Positions 45,299-59,280 are shown, counted from the first letter of the stretch. The stretch: 64,000 nt of DNA from Sphagnum magellanicum (GCA_021904315.1 CM038915.1:18786001-18850000); one strand, 5' to 3'. Program-made: numbers and translations. The notes: a model not told the origin generated them from the letters alone.

Positions 45299-48200
45299 TC
45301 ACGCAGGAATGCTGCTCTTCTCTGAGGGTGCTGATGTTGCCTTGGCAACACAGGGGCTGTCAACTGCCAAGCCCATTGCATGCAATCCATTGTCAACATA
45401 GATCACTGTGCCTGTTATAGCAGAGGCCAGAGGTGAACACAGGAAGGCAGCAGTGTTTCCAACATCATCTGCAAGCACAAGGAATCAAAATCCTTTTTCA
45501 GTATGAGTCATATGGGTTGATAATGACCAAAGCATTGCAGCTAGCCATGGCAACAGGTTTCCACAATGAGATGGGTGTCTCGCCCAAGACTGGACCTCTG
45601 CCCAGTACATGATGAAAACTGAAACTTGGGTTATCCTCTAAAAACGGCTTTGCATCTATTACATAGGATAGGATAGGCGATCCTAGAATACCATGCTAAG
45701 GAGGATCACTCTCATGCATTGCTTAGCATGATAAGGGGCCCTGCTTTCCATTAGGGCATGCTAGGATACTGCCAACCCAGCTACATGCCTGACGTTCAGT
45801 ACACCAAAAAAGTCCAGGTCCTTTGGGACAGAACAGGTACCCATGTTGGCCCATCAAAACAGTTGAAGTGCCCACCTTCAGAAGTACAGAGTAAACCTAA
45901 TTGTTTATCAACCCTTAGTTAGCATTAGTCTGCAGACCATACTTCATTCTTCCTGCTCTTACAGTTTTAAATCCATTTTTCCCATTCAGATAACACATTT
46001 TTGGAGGTCAGTAAATCTGCCCTAAACATGACAGGAGGAGGAATTGTAGATAGATTTACCAGCTTTTAGCTCCTGCTGCAAGGGTGCATTAGCAGTTGAG
46101 TAATTGATCATATCATCGATGAAACCAATTGCCTTCGCTGCCCTACTTCTAAGAGGCCCTGTACAGTTTCACATGAAGACTTTATTTGACTCCATATGGA
46201 ACATTAAAATGTTGAATTAAGGACAAAGCCTGCAAAGCTCATGGTCCCAACAGAAGCCACCTTGAGCCCATAAATAGAATAGAGCAGAGTCAAATGTGAA
46301 TGAGATGTATTAGATGTTTTGAATATGTTAAAGAGCAAAGCATCTCCTGCCATTTTACCTGACCAGGTCCTCAATAACTACTTTCATGAGCATCCATGCA
46401 GAAATTCTGATCATTGCTCCTGAGCCCAACACTGACCTGCAGAGATTGTATTGACTCGAATGCCATGCTTCCTTCCTGCTTCAAATGCCAGCACCTGCAG
46501 AGAGACAACCAAGACCATTTTTCTAGAAACATTCAGACATGTCATAAGGATAATCAGACTGTTAGAAAAATTCAATGTTACCTTCTGTTATAAAGTTTTA
46601 AAATGTAGAAAAAGTGCTGGAAGTGGAAAAGAAGTTCTCTGTCTTGCTAGCCTTTACATCAGTTGAGAGTTGTTAAAATGAAGTAAGACCAACTTTTCAT
46701 GATCACTGGTTTGGAATAAGCAGTTTGGTCTGTGTGGAACACACCCATCAAATTGTATTTGTGCAATTGTTTTGCACTGATCACACTTACCCGAGTGTCA
46801 CTCTCCAGTGCTGCCTTTGCAGAACTCATTCCTCCACCATAACTGTTCATACAACCTACTTTCAGTTTAGCAGAGTAAGTTGTTTCCCAAGCAGAAAAGT
46901 AGTTCACCAGATGTGGATCATATCTTTCAAGTGCACAAACATATACTAAGTGCCAGTGTACTTGAATGCAGAACAGCAACAGAAAGCATCACAAGACATT
47001 CATACCCAGGAATAATCCTTTCAGATGCCAAATATGTTAGTGAGAGTGATGCACCACCTGTCCCATCCGTATGCAGCACGTCAGCCAGCAATATAAGTCA
47101 ATATCTCTGTTCCTATCTATCAAAAACTTAAGTTGCAACACACATGATGTTCTTCTGGTTGAGAGGCTGCTGAGTTTACAGTGACATATAAACACCTACT
47201 TCCTATACATGAATAAACAAAACACACAATGTGTCACTCCAGAAGATGCATTACCATGATATAAACCCAGAAGAACAACCATCCACACACCTAGTTCCAA
47301 ACAAATAAGTTCAAGAACACTGATAATTCCTCAACTTTGCTCATAAGTTCAGTGCTCTTCTATTATCTACTGTAAAGTGCCTTGGTGCTTTGAATTTCTT
47401 TTTAGCTCAAAATTAGACAGTATATCCTCTCTTACCATGGTTCAGGATTGGGGCAAAGTACTTCAGAAGTGATACATAAGAGTAGGTGGATGCTGAAATT
47501 GCTGCCAAGTACCCCTTCCGTGATGTTTCAAGAAGGGGCTTTGTCACCTGGCACAACAAAAATGGACCAGAAGCCAGACCCCAGTTTAGCATGTGTGCAG
47601 ATACGGAAGAACAGAGATCTGGACATACATATCTTGACATGAGCCACATATCACCATGAGCATTTGTGCATTTGTACTGATTTTGACAACTTACAACACA
47701 GCAAAAATTCTCATACTCATGAAGTCCTAGGAAAGAGCATAAACTGATTGAAACTCAAAAATAACTCAGAATAAAAAAATTCCTAATTCTTTCTCTTCAC
47801 TCCAAAATATTTGCTAATACAAGACCATACCTCCGGTCCATTAGCCAGTGAGTGCACCAAAATGTCAATGCTGCCATAGTCAGCCTTTACAGCCTCTGCA
47901 ACTTCCTAGAACAGCAAGCATACAGAGTCAGATAACAAGTTGGGAAATGGACATCTAGAGATTGCAGCAAAGGACTAACCTGTGACAGATTTTCTTTTAT
48001 TTCGTGCACTTGAGCTGTCCCAAGCAACAATTTCACCAAAAACAGTGGAATGGCAATTTACTTCACATGTCTGATACAGGACTTTCCATCAACTTTTATT
48101 TCCTGAACTGCCTTGTTGCCCATGTGGATATTTGGCACAAAACAGAATTGAGCTAAACAATTTTCATATTAAAAGAGCATTTCAATGTGTAGAACTGTAA

Positions 48201-50902
48201 TCTTCTTAGTTTGAAGGTGATGCTATCAAACTTTTGGTTGCATTTCCCTGAAAGTTTCATTTCCCTGTTAGATGACAGAATAGACCGCAAGAAGCCAATT
48301 TAAAGGTATGAACTCATGTACAAAGACAGTATCTTAAATACAACCTCCTAGATAAGTGGGCATGTAAGCACATAATATAGGGACCAACCTACTTAATCCA
48401 AGAGAGGTGGCTACCTAAAGATAACTCAAGTAGGACTCAGCTGGGGGGTGGGGAGAGATTTTAAGAAGGCTGCATGCTCACTACAAATATAAAAAACTGG
48501 ATGGCCACCTCAATCATTTGTAAGTTCAAATTTGGGGAAAATTGCCCATTTCTCCCCAATACTCCTTTAAATAAGGCACATTTTGGAGATAGAAATATGG
48601 CGAGCCTCTATTAGAAAAAAAAAGCCCTGCTGTCTGTATGTGATGTAAGAGCTCCATCTGGCTACAGGCTGCCACAAGCAAGCCTTACTTAAACAAAAAC
48701 CACAGTGAAGCTCACAGCAAACTCAGGAAACAATGTACCTGCACAGTCCAATTTGATGCCCCAGCATATCTCTTGTTGTTCTTGATCTGGATCACAAGGC
48801 AACATAAGTTGTGGTTGTTAAGAAATAAGCTGTTGAATGTAGGTTTTTTCTTCAGAGTAGATAGGCAAGACTGTTCAGAAACAGCCACACACATTACTGG
48901 TACTGGAAAAATGCACAATACTGAGCAGACAGCTTCCAACCTGAAGAATTGGCTAATGACTCAAAAAATCTCATACAGCGTCATAGAAGACAGAAAGGAC
49001 CTGTCTCATGCATTCAAATTCTCAAAATTTTATATAGCATCCTACCAAAAAATGAAGTATCCTGCTATACAAATGTTTGCATACTTAGTGGCAGAAAAAG
49101 GCAACATGAACTCACATCCTCCGGGACATCTTCAGGGGTGTCGAATACAGCATCAAGAGCATACACTTTGGCAATCTCAAGCATGCCCCCATTAGGCAGC
49201 CTGCAATTTTTACAAGAGAAGCCAGCTCTTAGTGCCCAGATTTTGAGGGAAGGGAATTCAGGACCATCTCGTTCATGTACATGCTAGCATTGCTATTTGA
49301 CTGGACACAGATCTCAACTTACACTCTTGACTCGTCAAATTTTCCTCTCCGCAAACTGGTCTCAAAGATGTTGAGGGCCTGAATCAAGTCACCCATTGAT
49401 CTTATCAGCATGCATGAGAAAAGTGCAACTTCAAAGACTAGATTTTCCAGCAAAAGACTCAACAGAAGGTCAATGTGCCCAACTCCTGATATCCCAGGCA
49501 GTCAATCATTGAGGTACACTGTTTACCGACATCATGACAAGAGCTGAGGAAGATTGGTTCATAAATAACTTCTGGTATTATCCTAATTGTTCCTAGAACA
49601 ATCTTTTCTTTGAGGAAGGCCACCATGAGTGGCAGCGTTCACCTGCCTGCTTCTTAAGTATGAAGCAACTACTACCTGATTAAAATTGGAATTGTTTTGG
49701 GCAAAGTTCCGATTTCCTGTATTCATGTCTGATATTTGTCAAGGGTGTGCTTTGCTCTAGGATGGACTTGAGACCTTTTTACGTCAACTTAATTAGGTCT
49801 TCCTCAAGTAGAAGCCTGTAAAGCTTATGGTTTACATGGTCAGGGTTGCTCTTGTTGTTGTTAAGAATGGAATGCAGTCCTTTTGCTACCAGATTATCTG
49901 CCTAACAAGTGAAATCCCTACACACCTACGTGCCTAGCCCCCATAATGAGAGTATAAAAAAAATCTTTTTTTGCCTGCTGCATTGCCTTGAACTTGGAAA
50001 ATGGCACAAAACAGAAATAGGAGAATGTACCGGAACCCAAGTCCCCAGCAGAATTTCAGCACCAGCTGCTGAGAGAGCCTTTGCAATTGCCCAACCAAAG
50101 CCTTGGTCATCAGCAACCCCAGCAATGAAGGCCCTCTTACCTGTGATACAAAATGTCACCCAAAAAGAACATTGCCTGTAAGCAAGCAGCCCCACAAGGA
50201 CAACCCTAACATTTACAAGTTGATGAGACCAGTTACATCTCTGCATTATACTTGTGCATTATACTCTAAGCCAGAGATGGAAAACTGGGATCTGCACATG
50301 TGTTTCATAAAATACAAGTAGCCAACGATTGATTAAAAAGTTAAATAAAAATATGTCATGAAAGCATTCATGACAGCACAGTATGACCAAAGGAGTGGTT
50401 CTAACTTCAATTTCAATGAAAAATTGCCTGCAGAGATCCATACAATTGAAAGGTATCACATTTGTAAGTGCAGAAAATGGCAGAGTTATAGACTGCTTTG
50501 TTCATTACACTCTAGCAATGCACTTCAGCAATGTTCAGAGTGTCTCATCACATTCTGAACATTGCAATGAAGAGAGAAGAAATTCCTGAGTAAGACCTCA
50601 CCTCGCAAATCAATAGGAAGACCAGGGCTCGATCCAGTCCCATTGACAGAGGCAAAGACCTTCCCTGCATTCCTCCTGGGTTCTTCTGCCGCCTTCTTGC
50701 TCAAGGGCCTCACATTGGTGGTTCTCAGAGGAAGAGTGTCTGGAAGCATGGAGGTCCGGAGATGGAAATTCGAAGTCACAGGCGAGAATGCCGTCAAGCA
50801 GACTTTGGAAGCTGACGAAGAAGTTGCACCAGCTGCAGTCTGTGTAGCTGACACTGCAGTCCGTGTCACGGCCGCCTGCATGCTCACCAATGAAGCCGCC
50901 AT
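45299..50902 (-). CDS. ENR1 (MOD1-type): Enoyl-[acyl-carrier-protein] reductase (NADH), plastid
   Basis: Reduces trans-2-enoyl-ACP with NADH, the last step of each plastid fatty-acid elongation cycle; a homotetrameric FabI-type short-chain dehydrogenase. Twelve exons join in frame: 50902-50602, 50140-50031, 49378-49323, 49200-49116, 48786-48739, 47905-47831, 47547-47436, 47057-47006, 46842-46791, 46494-46437, 46158-46060 and 45468-45299, giving 405 residues against about 390 in Arabidopsis. Exon 1 is an Ala/Ser/Thr-rich transit peptide ending GLPIDLRG. The nucleotide fold starts at [20 protein letters not shown] (about 101). [23 protein letters not shown] and [12 protein letters not shown] follow. 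Catalytic residues lie in [19 protein letters not shown], Tyr 281 and Lys 289 with the plant-type seven-residue gap. [20 protein letters not shown] and [18 protein letters not shown] close the fold, with a short extra C-terminal tail. No lesions seen, so probably functional. Confidence 0.96.
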
Positions 50903-50923
50903 TCTTTTCCGTATGTTTCCTTT

Positions 50924-51289
50924 CTAAAACAACGCAACGCCAAAAGCCCCGTTTCTATCTTCTTCCTGGGGTAAAAAAACAACGACGAACACAAAAGAAA
51001 ATACCTTGTCAATTCCCTTCCCCTCCAGCACGGTTACTTCCCAATCCATTTTCCCCGGATTAGGTTCTCTCCTTCGCTTGCTCACAAAACGCCCTGAACA
51101 GAAGTGATTCCGGCGAGCTTCTGGAACTTACAAGTTATTCTCATCACTGTTTTCAGTGCTCATGCCATGTTCTCTGGTTCTTCCGTGACTATCCATTGCG
51201 TCTACTAACGGGGATAATGTCCAAAGCATAAAAAAACAACACCAGTGTAAACTTCAAAATAAGCTCAAAAAGAAAGTCGAGAAACTCAC
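50924..51289 (-). other. Probable 5'UTR intron of ENR
   Basis: On the minus strand a GTGAGT donor begins at 51289 and a GTTGTTTTAG acceptor ends at 50924, 21 bases before the ATG at 50902. The upstream side (51290-51560) is GC-rich and leader-like. Inferred from splice consensus. Confidence 0.4.
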
Positions 51290-51600
51290 TGGTTTGCTTT
51301 CGAAGCTCTGCAGATGATGCGATGCTTCTTTTTGCGCTTCACAGGCCCCCTTTCTCTCCCTGTTTTCTCCGACTTTGTCTAGCCTTCTCTTCTGCGCGCG
51401 AGCGTCGCAAACCAGCGTTGCAAGAGCGCGCTGAAGGGGTTTTGGTGAAGAGCTTCAACCTCGTTTTGTCCGCTTAGAAGAGACGGGAGACATATTCTGG
51501 ATGGAACTGCAGCACCGGAGAACCACATTCCATGCAGAATCTCCTCTTCCCCCCCCGCCCCTTCCACCCTTCAAAATCCATGCTTGCAAATCCAATTTTC
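51290..51600 (-). promoter_or_regulatory. ENR leader/promoter, GC-rich block
   Basis: A GC-rich block with CpG-containing words such as GCGCGCGAGCGTCGC contrasts with AT-rich DNA beyond 51600. The minus-strand 62-codon frame at 51379-51567 ends before the leader intron and is more likely an upstream ORF or chance than a gene. The start site was not determined. Confidence 0.35.
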
Positions 51601-52990
51601 AAACAAGGGGCGTGTCACACTATGGCCTTGCCATTTACATTAAAAAATAAATATTAAGGAAAAAGAAGAATTATGGAAACTAAAATATTTCACCATCCAA
51701 AATTATAATCTTCAAAAAATCCTCTAAAAGAAACCAAAATCCTTCAAGATATTAAAACTCTATAATTAATCAATCTCAAGTTTCAACACAAGCCAAAATA
51801 TCATCTTTCAAAAATCCTCATATAAAAGTAAGCCTATTTACCTAGGGGCCAAAATCCCTTAAGCTACTATACTCTATAATGAATCTAAACACAATAGGTA
51901 ACCTTGTCTGGGTAGGCAAGGCCAACAAAAACCTTAAACTCTCAACCCAAATATTTGCTATCAAATGCAAATAGATAGCCAGCAATGCATAACCACCCCT
52001 TGCAAGAATCTCACCAATGTTGAGCAGGTACCCTAGTACCTTGGCCATTTCAACACATGTCTCTCAAATAATTAATTAATTTTGAAATTTTCATTTCAAC
52101 AAATGAAATATTCCTAAATATTCACTATTATCCTTCACAATATTTTTGGATTTGGAAGAAATAAATTTTGAAAATTTCAACATTTCTGAAAATAACATAA
52201 TTAGTGTCGAATTGGCCAAGGTACTAAGGTACCTGGTTTGGAGGGTTAGAAATGGTCAGCTCCAATTTCAATTAATGAAAATTGAAATGAAACCATGTTC
52301 CATTACTGGAATCAGAATGATATTTTAAAGGAAGAACCAAACCTGAAACCGGATTCCTAGTTCCATTTACGTGTGTGGAACTCAAACCAGAACCGAGATT
52401 TTTTTTAAAATAAATTAAAAGTTTTAAAACTAGAATCAGGGATTAAACAGAGGTTAACTAATGATTAATTGTTGGTTCCAATCCAGAGTACTTGGAACCA
52501 GACCAAATCTGAGTCTGATTTTCAATAATCGAAACGAAAATTAAAATTAGAATTTTTCTTTTGAAGAAACGGATGTGAAACCAGATTTCAATTATGTGTG
52601 GACACAGAACCATTCTAATTTACTTTTTAGAACTAAAACCAGAGGGTTTTGATACAAGGAAAGAACTGCCCAACACTAGTTAGAACTTAGAACCCCTAAC
52701 CTTCATTTCATTAGTGACCTACTAATTAGCACAAGATACCACCATGGGCTCTCACTTGCCCAAGGGCTCTCACTTGCCCAATGATTCGATAACCTTATGT
52801 TGCTTGGATGAAAATTTCATAATCATTCTCTGTGTGAATGAAAAAAAGGTATCTTGATTCTCATGAGGGATGATTGTGTTTCCTAACCAATGTGAAAGCA
52901 TTGGTTATTGCATATAACCTCAACACATCCACACCTTCACTATTCCTAATAACCAACCAGAGGGGTAACCAACACCTTCTTGTTAACCCA
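51600..52990. other. AT-rich spacer
   Basis: No gene is seen. GGGCTCTCACTTGCCCAA is directly duplicated at 52746-52781. A GGTA-CTTGG-CA motif near 52025-52048 reappears inverted near 52215-52230. Confidence 0.5.
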
Positions 52991-52994
52991 GTCC

Positions 52995-53655
52995 AACAAT
53001 TTTGTTGTCATGCAATTAGACTCTCCTCACCTACCTCAGAAAGTAGGTACCTTTAAATCCTAAGCAATCTTATTTTCACACCGAAACCCTAAACAATCAA
53101 CTTTCAGTCCTATCCAATTTGTTGTCATGGAATTTGATTCCCCACCTACCATAATAGAGGACAAGAATTATTAAACCTTAAACAATCAGACCTTCACACC
53201 CAAGCCCTAATTTTTGAGTCATTCAATTACAATTTCTTCACCTAACTTTTGAAATGGGTAGCTCTAATCCTAAACAAACTTATTTTCACACGTAAACCCT
53301 AAACAAACAAATTTTCTTTCTATGCATTTAATTGTCATGAAATTTGACTCTCCATTGACCATAAAGCACAAGATCATTAAACCCTAAAAAATCATACTCT
53401 CACATCAAATCCCTAAATGGGAAACCAATGACATATTCAAAGCAAAAGTCTCAATAATCAACTTTCCTTCCTATTCAATTTGTTATCATGGAATTTAACT
53501 TCTCACTTGCTTCAAAGAACAAATAATCATTAAACCTTAACCATCATGACTTCTCACCAAAACTCTAAATCTTAAACCCATAAGATCTTCAAAGCAAAAA
53601 CATCCTTCCAATGCAATGTGTTGTCACATAATTTGAGTATATGCTTACCTGGGAA
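52995..53655 (+). repeat. Degenerate TTGTTGTCATGGAATTTGA repeat
   Basis: Heads of the form TTGTTGTCATG-AATTTGA lie at about 53000, 53120, 53331, 53480 and 53618, each followed by CTC-CAC-TACC, ATTAAACC(C)TAAA-AATCA and CTCACA. Spacing is irregular (about 120-210 bp). AAACCCTAAA words are frequent but do not form a telomere array. Confidence 0.6.
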
Positions 53656-55140
53656 AACAAGTACCTTGACACCAAGTTTTTTTTTTGGGTGAAACTTCAC
53701 CATTTTTTGACAAAGAAATTGAAAAGTTTTTTTTTTTTTTTTCTAATGTACATTTGACTAATTTTTCTCAAATTTTTAATAAAAAATTCAAATTTTTGAT
53801 ATCATAAAAATGAAAATAAATAAATTTTGACTTTCTTTCAAAATATATATATCAATATTTTTTGAGGAATGTTTAATGTAACCAAAATGGCAATTGTAAA
53901 TAACAAGATGTAAAAATAATGATGATCATCCTCAGGAAAATTTAGCCAAATATGACAATATAAATCATACATGAAATAAAATTATTAATTAGTTGATAGT
54001 TTTGATTACACATTGAAGATTAAATGTAAATGTCTAATGATTTATATATTTTTATTGCTTTTGACAGTTGAAAACTTTCAAAATCTTTTATTGTCACCCA
54101 AAAACTTTTTTTGACAAACTTTTGCCAATAAAAAAAGGTTGATATACATATGTTAAACTAAGTAAACCTTTCAATTAATTTATTTTTTTCAATACACAAC
54201 GTTCCGTCTACTTAAAAAACAAAGAGATATAAATTTTTAACAAACATATTACGTTGCAATTAATCATTGGGTCTTTTAATGTTCTTCATGTGGAGGACAC
54301 CATGCCTTACTATATTTTTGTAATGGTTTAATGTATGTTAAAAACCTTTCAACACACAAATTACTTTTCAAAACATGTTTCAAGGCTAGGATCTTGGCCT
54401 TATTAAAGTTCACAACAATGTTAAATTATTCTAGTTGAAAAAAATATCTTTGGTTTTTTTTTGCTTTACACAAAGTTTCAAGGTATGTTAAAAAGAATTT
54501 ATAGAAAAATACTATATTATTGAAATGGTTGTGCTTTCAACCTTTTCATTGGGTCCATTCAAGATTGGGGTTCCAAAAACAAAAATGGACTCCATGACTT
54601 TTGTAAAGCTACTTTTTACAAATAACATTTACTTGAAACTAATTTAAATGATAAAATTTTAATAGTTCAATTTAAAATAATTCATGTGATAGTGCTGATT
54701 TTTTGTATGCATATATAATTGTGTATCAATATTTTGATTTATAACCAAAAGTGTAAAAAATTCCAAAAGATCCCTAAATGAGTTTCAATGGACAACCAAA
54801 CATATTTTTTGGTAAGATTTTTTCTTACACAAGTGACCTTCACTTAAAGCTAAACATTTTGAACCCATTGAACATAAGTTTTTTTACCAAATGCACCACT
54901 ATAAATCATGGTTTTAATTTAAGAGGTTCAAGTTGACTAATTTGTCATTTTGACTAATGGACAAATACATTTTGATTCAAAGCTAGAAGCTTGAATGACA
55001 CATCTATATTTTGACTATAGTGATTTATTTAACTAAATACATTTAGTCAAGTTGTAAAACCTTAGTAAAAATGGCCAATGGTCTTTAAACAAGTAAAACA
55101 TCTAATTAAAATGGCTAATGTTCTTTAGTCAAATTTAAGA
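53656..55140. other. AT-rich spacer, no gene seen
   Basis: A T-run lies at about 53728-53742. No domain, RNA or clear repeat was recognised. Confidence 0.5.
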
Positions 55141-55149
55141 TGGTTTATT

Positions 55150-55375
55150 ACTTTATGTATCTACCTTTTATTTACTCACCCACTTATTTATTTAATTAAC
55201 TATTTACCCACCCACCCACCTACTCACCTACCCACCCAACTTTTATTAAATTATTTACCCATGTACATATACATTATCACCTACTTATTTATTTCCTTAT
55301 ATTTTTTCACCTTCATACAACCTACCTATTTACTTACCCACTTACTTACATATTACTTACTCATCCACTTATCTA
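55150..55375 (+). repeat. (TTTACC/CACC)n simple-sequence tract
   Basis: TATTTACCCACCCACCCACCTACTCACC and similar pyrimidine-rich words, shared in style with the CTACC tracts at 1.3 and 5.2 kb. Confidence 0.6.
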
Positions 55376-55377
55376 CC

Positions 55378-55915
55378 TAAGTTTAGCCATTATATTTAAC
55401 CACTATGTTTATCCAAATTTTAATCATTAGGTTTATTGTAAGTTTAGCCATTAGATTTAGGCATCAACTGTTTCCACTATGTTTAACCATTGAATTTAAC
55501 CATTAGGTTTAGCCTAAATTGAGCCATTAAATTTGACCACTATGTTTAACTTAAATTTAATCACTACATATAACCATTAAATATAGTTTAGGTTTAACCT
55601 ATTTTAGTCACAATGTTTAGCCAAGGTTTAGTCATTATGTTTAGCCAATGTTTGGTCATGTTGTTTAAACATTAAATTTAACCATTAAGCTTAGCCAAAT
55701 TTTATCCATGAAGTCTAACCATTAAATTTATTAACTACGTTTAATAATTGTGTTTAACCACTAGATTTATTCAGCAAGTTTAATCAAAGTTTAACCACTA
55801 TATTAACCTTTTAAATTTAACCACTAAATTTAGTCACTTGATTTAACCATTAGGTTTAATTTAATTTTAGTCATTAGGTGTTAGGTAGAATTAATCACTA
55901 TGTTTAGTGATGTGA
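55378..55915 (+). repeat. Degenerate TTTAACCATTAGGTTTAGCC minisatellite
   Basis: More than twenty variants of TTTA(A/G)CCA(T/C)TA-(A/G)TTTA fill about 530 bp with a basic period near 12-25 bp. No coding potential. Confidence 0.8.
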
Positions 55916-56010
55916 AATTAATGTGTGAAATTAAAAAATTTAACAAAATTGAACACCTTTGATGGTGTAGTCCATTGGCAAGGACTTGGTTTATCATTGT
56001 GAAGGTTTGT

Positions 56011-56835
56011 GTAAGAAATCCAGTGGACAAACTTGGTATCTATGATTGCATAATTTGATGTAATAAATATAATCCATTAAAAGTTTCATGACTTCAAGTG
56101 CAATGAAGCACACTTCCAATTTTTGAAAGGGAAGAAAGGAAGGGAAATAGACATATGCGTTTTTTTTCCATTGTTTGTTGGTTTTTTTAAAACTTGCATT
56201 CATAGTGTTATTAAAGGTTACTATTGATGTGGTTTTGAAAAAGATTTGGATAAGGGTATTAAGAAGGTGTGATAACACATGAGAAGCCATGATTTGTACT
56301 ACTATGGAGTGAGGAGGAAAAAAGAACCAAGATTGTCAAGAATAAGGATTATAGCAAAATTTCCATTTAGCAATTTTGTAAGAAATCTAGTGGACAAATC
56401 TAAAAGTAATGACTACATACTTTTATGTAGTAAATATAGTTCATCAAAGAATTTCATGACCTTGTATAATGAAGCACATTTGGACAATTTTAGGGAAGGA
56501 GGGAGGGGAAGTAAAAATATGTGTTTTTTAGCTTGTTTGTTGTTTTCTATAATTTACATTTATAGTGATATATAAGGATTTTCAGAGGTTATTATTGTTG
56601 TGGTTTTGAAGAAGCTCTGGATATAGATATTCGGATCTCATAGTGCCCAAAGTGTTAGGGTTTTGTCATTTCCAAGTGAAGAGGAAGGAAAAACCAAGAT
56701 CATTGAGACTAGGGATTGCAATGAAACATATATGGACAACAATCTTATAAAAAAACTAGTGGACATCTAATAGGTGATTGCATATTTTTATGTAGTAGAT
56801 ATAGTCCATCATCCATTCTATTTGATGGCAAACAT
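56011..56835 (+). repeat. Tandem repeat of about 368 bp, 2.2 units
   Basis: Heads (G/A)TAA-AAA-C-AGTGGACA lie at 56011, 56378 and 56747 (periods 367 and 369). Units share AATGAAGCACA, a GGGAAGGA-GGAAG block, TTGTTGTGGTTTTGAA and AACCAAGAT. Copies are diverged. Open frames on both strands within them (95-98 codons) are not conserved between copies and are not called. Confidence 0.85.
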
Positions 56836-56839
56836 TGTT

Positions 56840-59280
56840 CATTAGCTTTCTCCTCTTTAGTCCTATTGATATAACAATTATTTTGACCTTGGTTATGAAA
56901 ATTTCCAATTGATAACAACTTGTTGCTAAAGTGTACATGGCCATGAAGTTGCCCAAGAATTGACTACCAAGGTTGTGTGTATGCATGTCATTAAAATTCT
57001 TGAAAGTTTTGCCAACAAGTCTTTTATTGCAAGCCTTTGTCATGATTAATACATGGATTTAATCTACCCTTGTTTTAAAGCCTTACCCTTTTTTTTTTTA
57101 AAAATTATTTTGTTCATCATGTAATTTTTGGGATTGCTTATTTAGTCATTTGTAGTTTTTTCCAAGGGGATCATACGCATATGAATGAAGAGGTATGCAT
57201 GATGTTGTGTACAGACTTGTGATCTTTTTTTTAAAACATTGAAATGTACATGGGGTACAAATTTGAACATGTTTTTGTTTGATCCTTTCCATTACCCAAA
57301 GGACACCGGTGATTGGAGAATAAAACCCTTAAATCAAACTTTCAAGTCAAGGTATAAAAACCTTAAATCATACAAAGTTCTAGAAAAAAAAAGGTTAAGG
57401 TCAAGTTTGTTAGGACTTGTGTGTAGGAAACTTTTGATTATCCAGGTGCACTATCACAAAATCATCCCCCATCCCCCTAATTACCTAATTGCAATTCCAA
57501 CACCAAAGTTTAAGATCAAATTCTCACTATATTGCAATGTTGAGCAATTCCTAACACCCAACCAAAAACTCCTAAGTCTTAACTTTCACTATTTACGAAC
57601 TTTCGTCTTTGAAAAACTAAAAAATAAAACTACACATATCCCCTTAAAAGTATTCGATCCTAGATCTAGATTATGAATGTTTTGTGTGAGATTATATTGA
57701 CACATAGTCTAGAGGGGAAAAAACTTGCAAGAATATCACATCATGAGGACATGAAGTGTAAGGAAAACTTTCTAAAATTACCAAAATCTATAATAAACAA
57801 TGTTCGTTGCTAAAGATCCTAAACCCTTAAACTTTTGACCCTCATTCCTCTTACAAAAAAACCCAAACATGCCAATTGTCATTGAGGATAAAAACACATA
57901 CTTGCAAACATAAATTCCTAGCAAAGCTCTTCCCAAAATCCAAGAAGTAAAAACACTTCTTCAAATAAATAGAACAAAAGTAATATCACATACTAGTAAT
58001 GGAGCCCATGCAAAATCTGTGATTTTCTTGAAACATACCACCAATTTCAAACATTAATACATCAAATTTCAACCTCTCCAATATTGTTACTCAAAACCAT
58101 TCTTTTACGTACCACAATAAATATAATTGACAAAGGAGTACCATATCAATTAACACACACTAGAAAGCAAGAGAAAGGCAATCTTATTACAAAATCTATA
58201 AAACAAGAACTAAACAATGGCACTAGAAACCCTAAATGCAAAAAATTAAAGCTTACCTACATAATGGCACACTAGAAAGTTGGAGACTATCTAGAATCTA
58301 TGTACACTAATAACTTGCAAGTTTGACATTGGTAAATGTTAATCTTCTAACATTGTTTTATTCTTTAATTTTGTACTTTAACATATTATTCTCCAAACAT
58401 TCAAAGTATATAATAACAACAAACTATAGAAATCAAGTGTAAATATAAACAAAAAATGTATTCCAAAATCCATATATGCATTAGTATTACATCTATAGTA
58501 ATTTGAAAACAAGATTCAAACCATATGGAATTGAAAACAAAAAACAAAAAAACAAGTACAAAACATCACAAATATTTTTCTCCATCAAAATCTTCCTCTA
58601 ACTTCCTTCATGATCTTTTTTTCATCATAAAAAACTATTCAACTCCTAATGATCACTCAACTCATAACTCTTTTAACAGTCCTTGTTAATTCCTTGCCAT
58701 GAACATTAATTCAAATTATTTTCTATCTAGTCCTAATCAACTTAACTTCATCTACTTATTCTATTTTACAATGACATTTCCTTGTGTCCACTCTATCCAA
58801 TAAAGACAATATAATTCTACCTTAACATTACCCCCTTTGTATTCTATATTCTGTATTCGAAACCCTATGAATTAAAATACAGATTTGCATTATTCAAAAA
58901 AACTACATAATCATTTTAATTGTTATAAATGAACTAAGTGTTTTTCTTAAGGTACCACTATAATTTCTTATGCTACACTACTCACATTCTAAATTGAGGA
59001 TAACTCTACCTTTGCTACAAATAACCTTTCATTTTGAAGTTGGATTTGGGAAATCTATTTATGTAATTCCTATTGTACACCTTCAATAGTCTATGTATGA
59101 CCATTATCTCCTTATTTTCGAACTGTGTTCTCTAGCTAGTACAATAGTTGTACCATAAACTATAAATTGAGATGCACTTTGCACTATCATATACTTAGTC
59201 AAATATATAGTTTAAAGTACATGTTGTTGCATCTACTCATGTATTTCTATGTATATAAATGTAATTTGTTCCACTAGTTG
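56840..59280. other. AT-rich spacer
   Basis: No gene supported. The 145-codon plus-strand frame at 57239-57676 has K/L/N/P-rich AT-driven composition and no motif; a real gene is unlikely but not excluded. Confidence 0.4.

Noticed and set aside
15284-50902. A biosynthetic cluster formed by O-methyltransferase, DXS and ENR
   Set aside because: The genes belong to three different pathways, are 9-14 kb apart, lie on different strands and show no shared signals; two are housekeeping plastid genes.
53000-53660. Interstitial telomere array from repeated AAACCCTAAA words
   Set aside because: The words are scattered within a longer degenerate repeat and never form a run of the seven-base telomere unit.
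57239-57676. 145-codon plus-strand frame as a gene
   Set aside because: AT-driven K/L/N composition, no recognisable domain, no splice or regulatory context.
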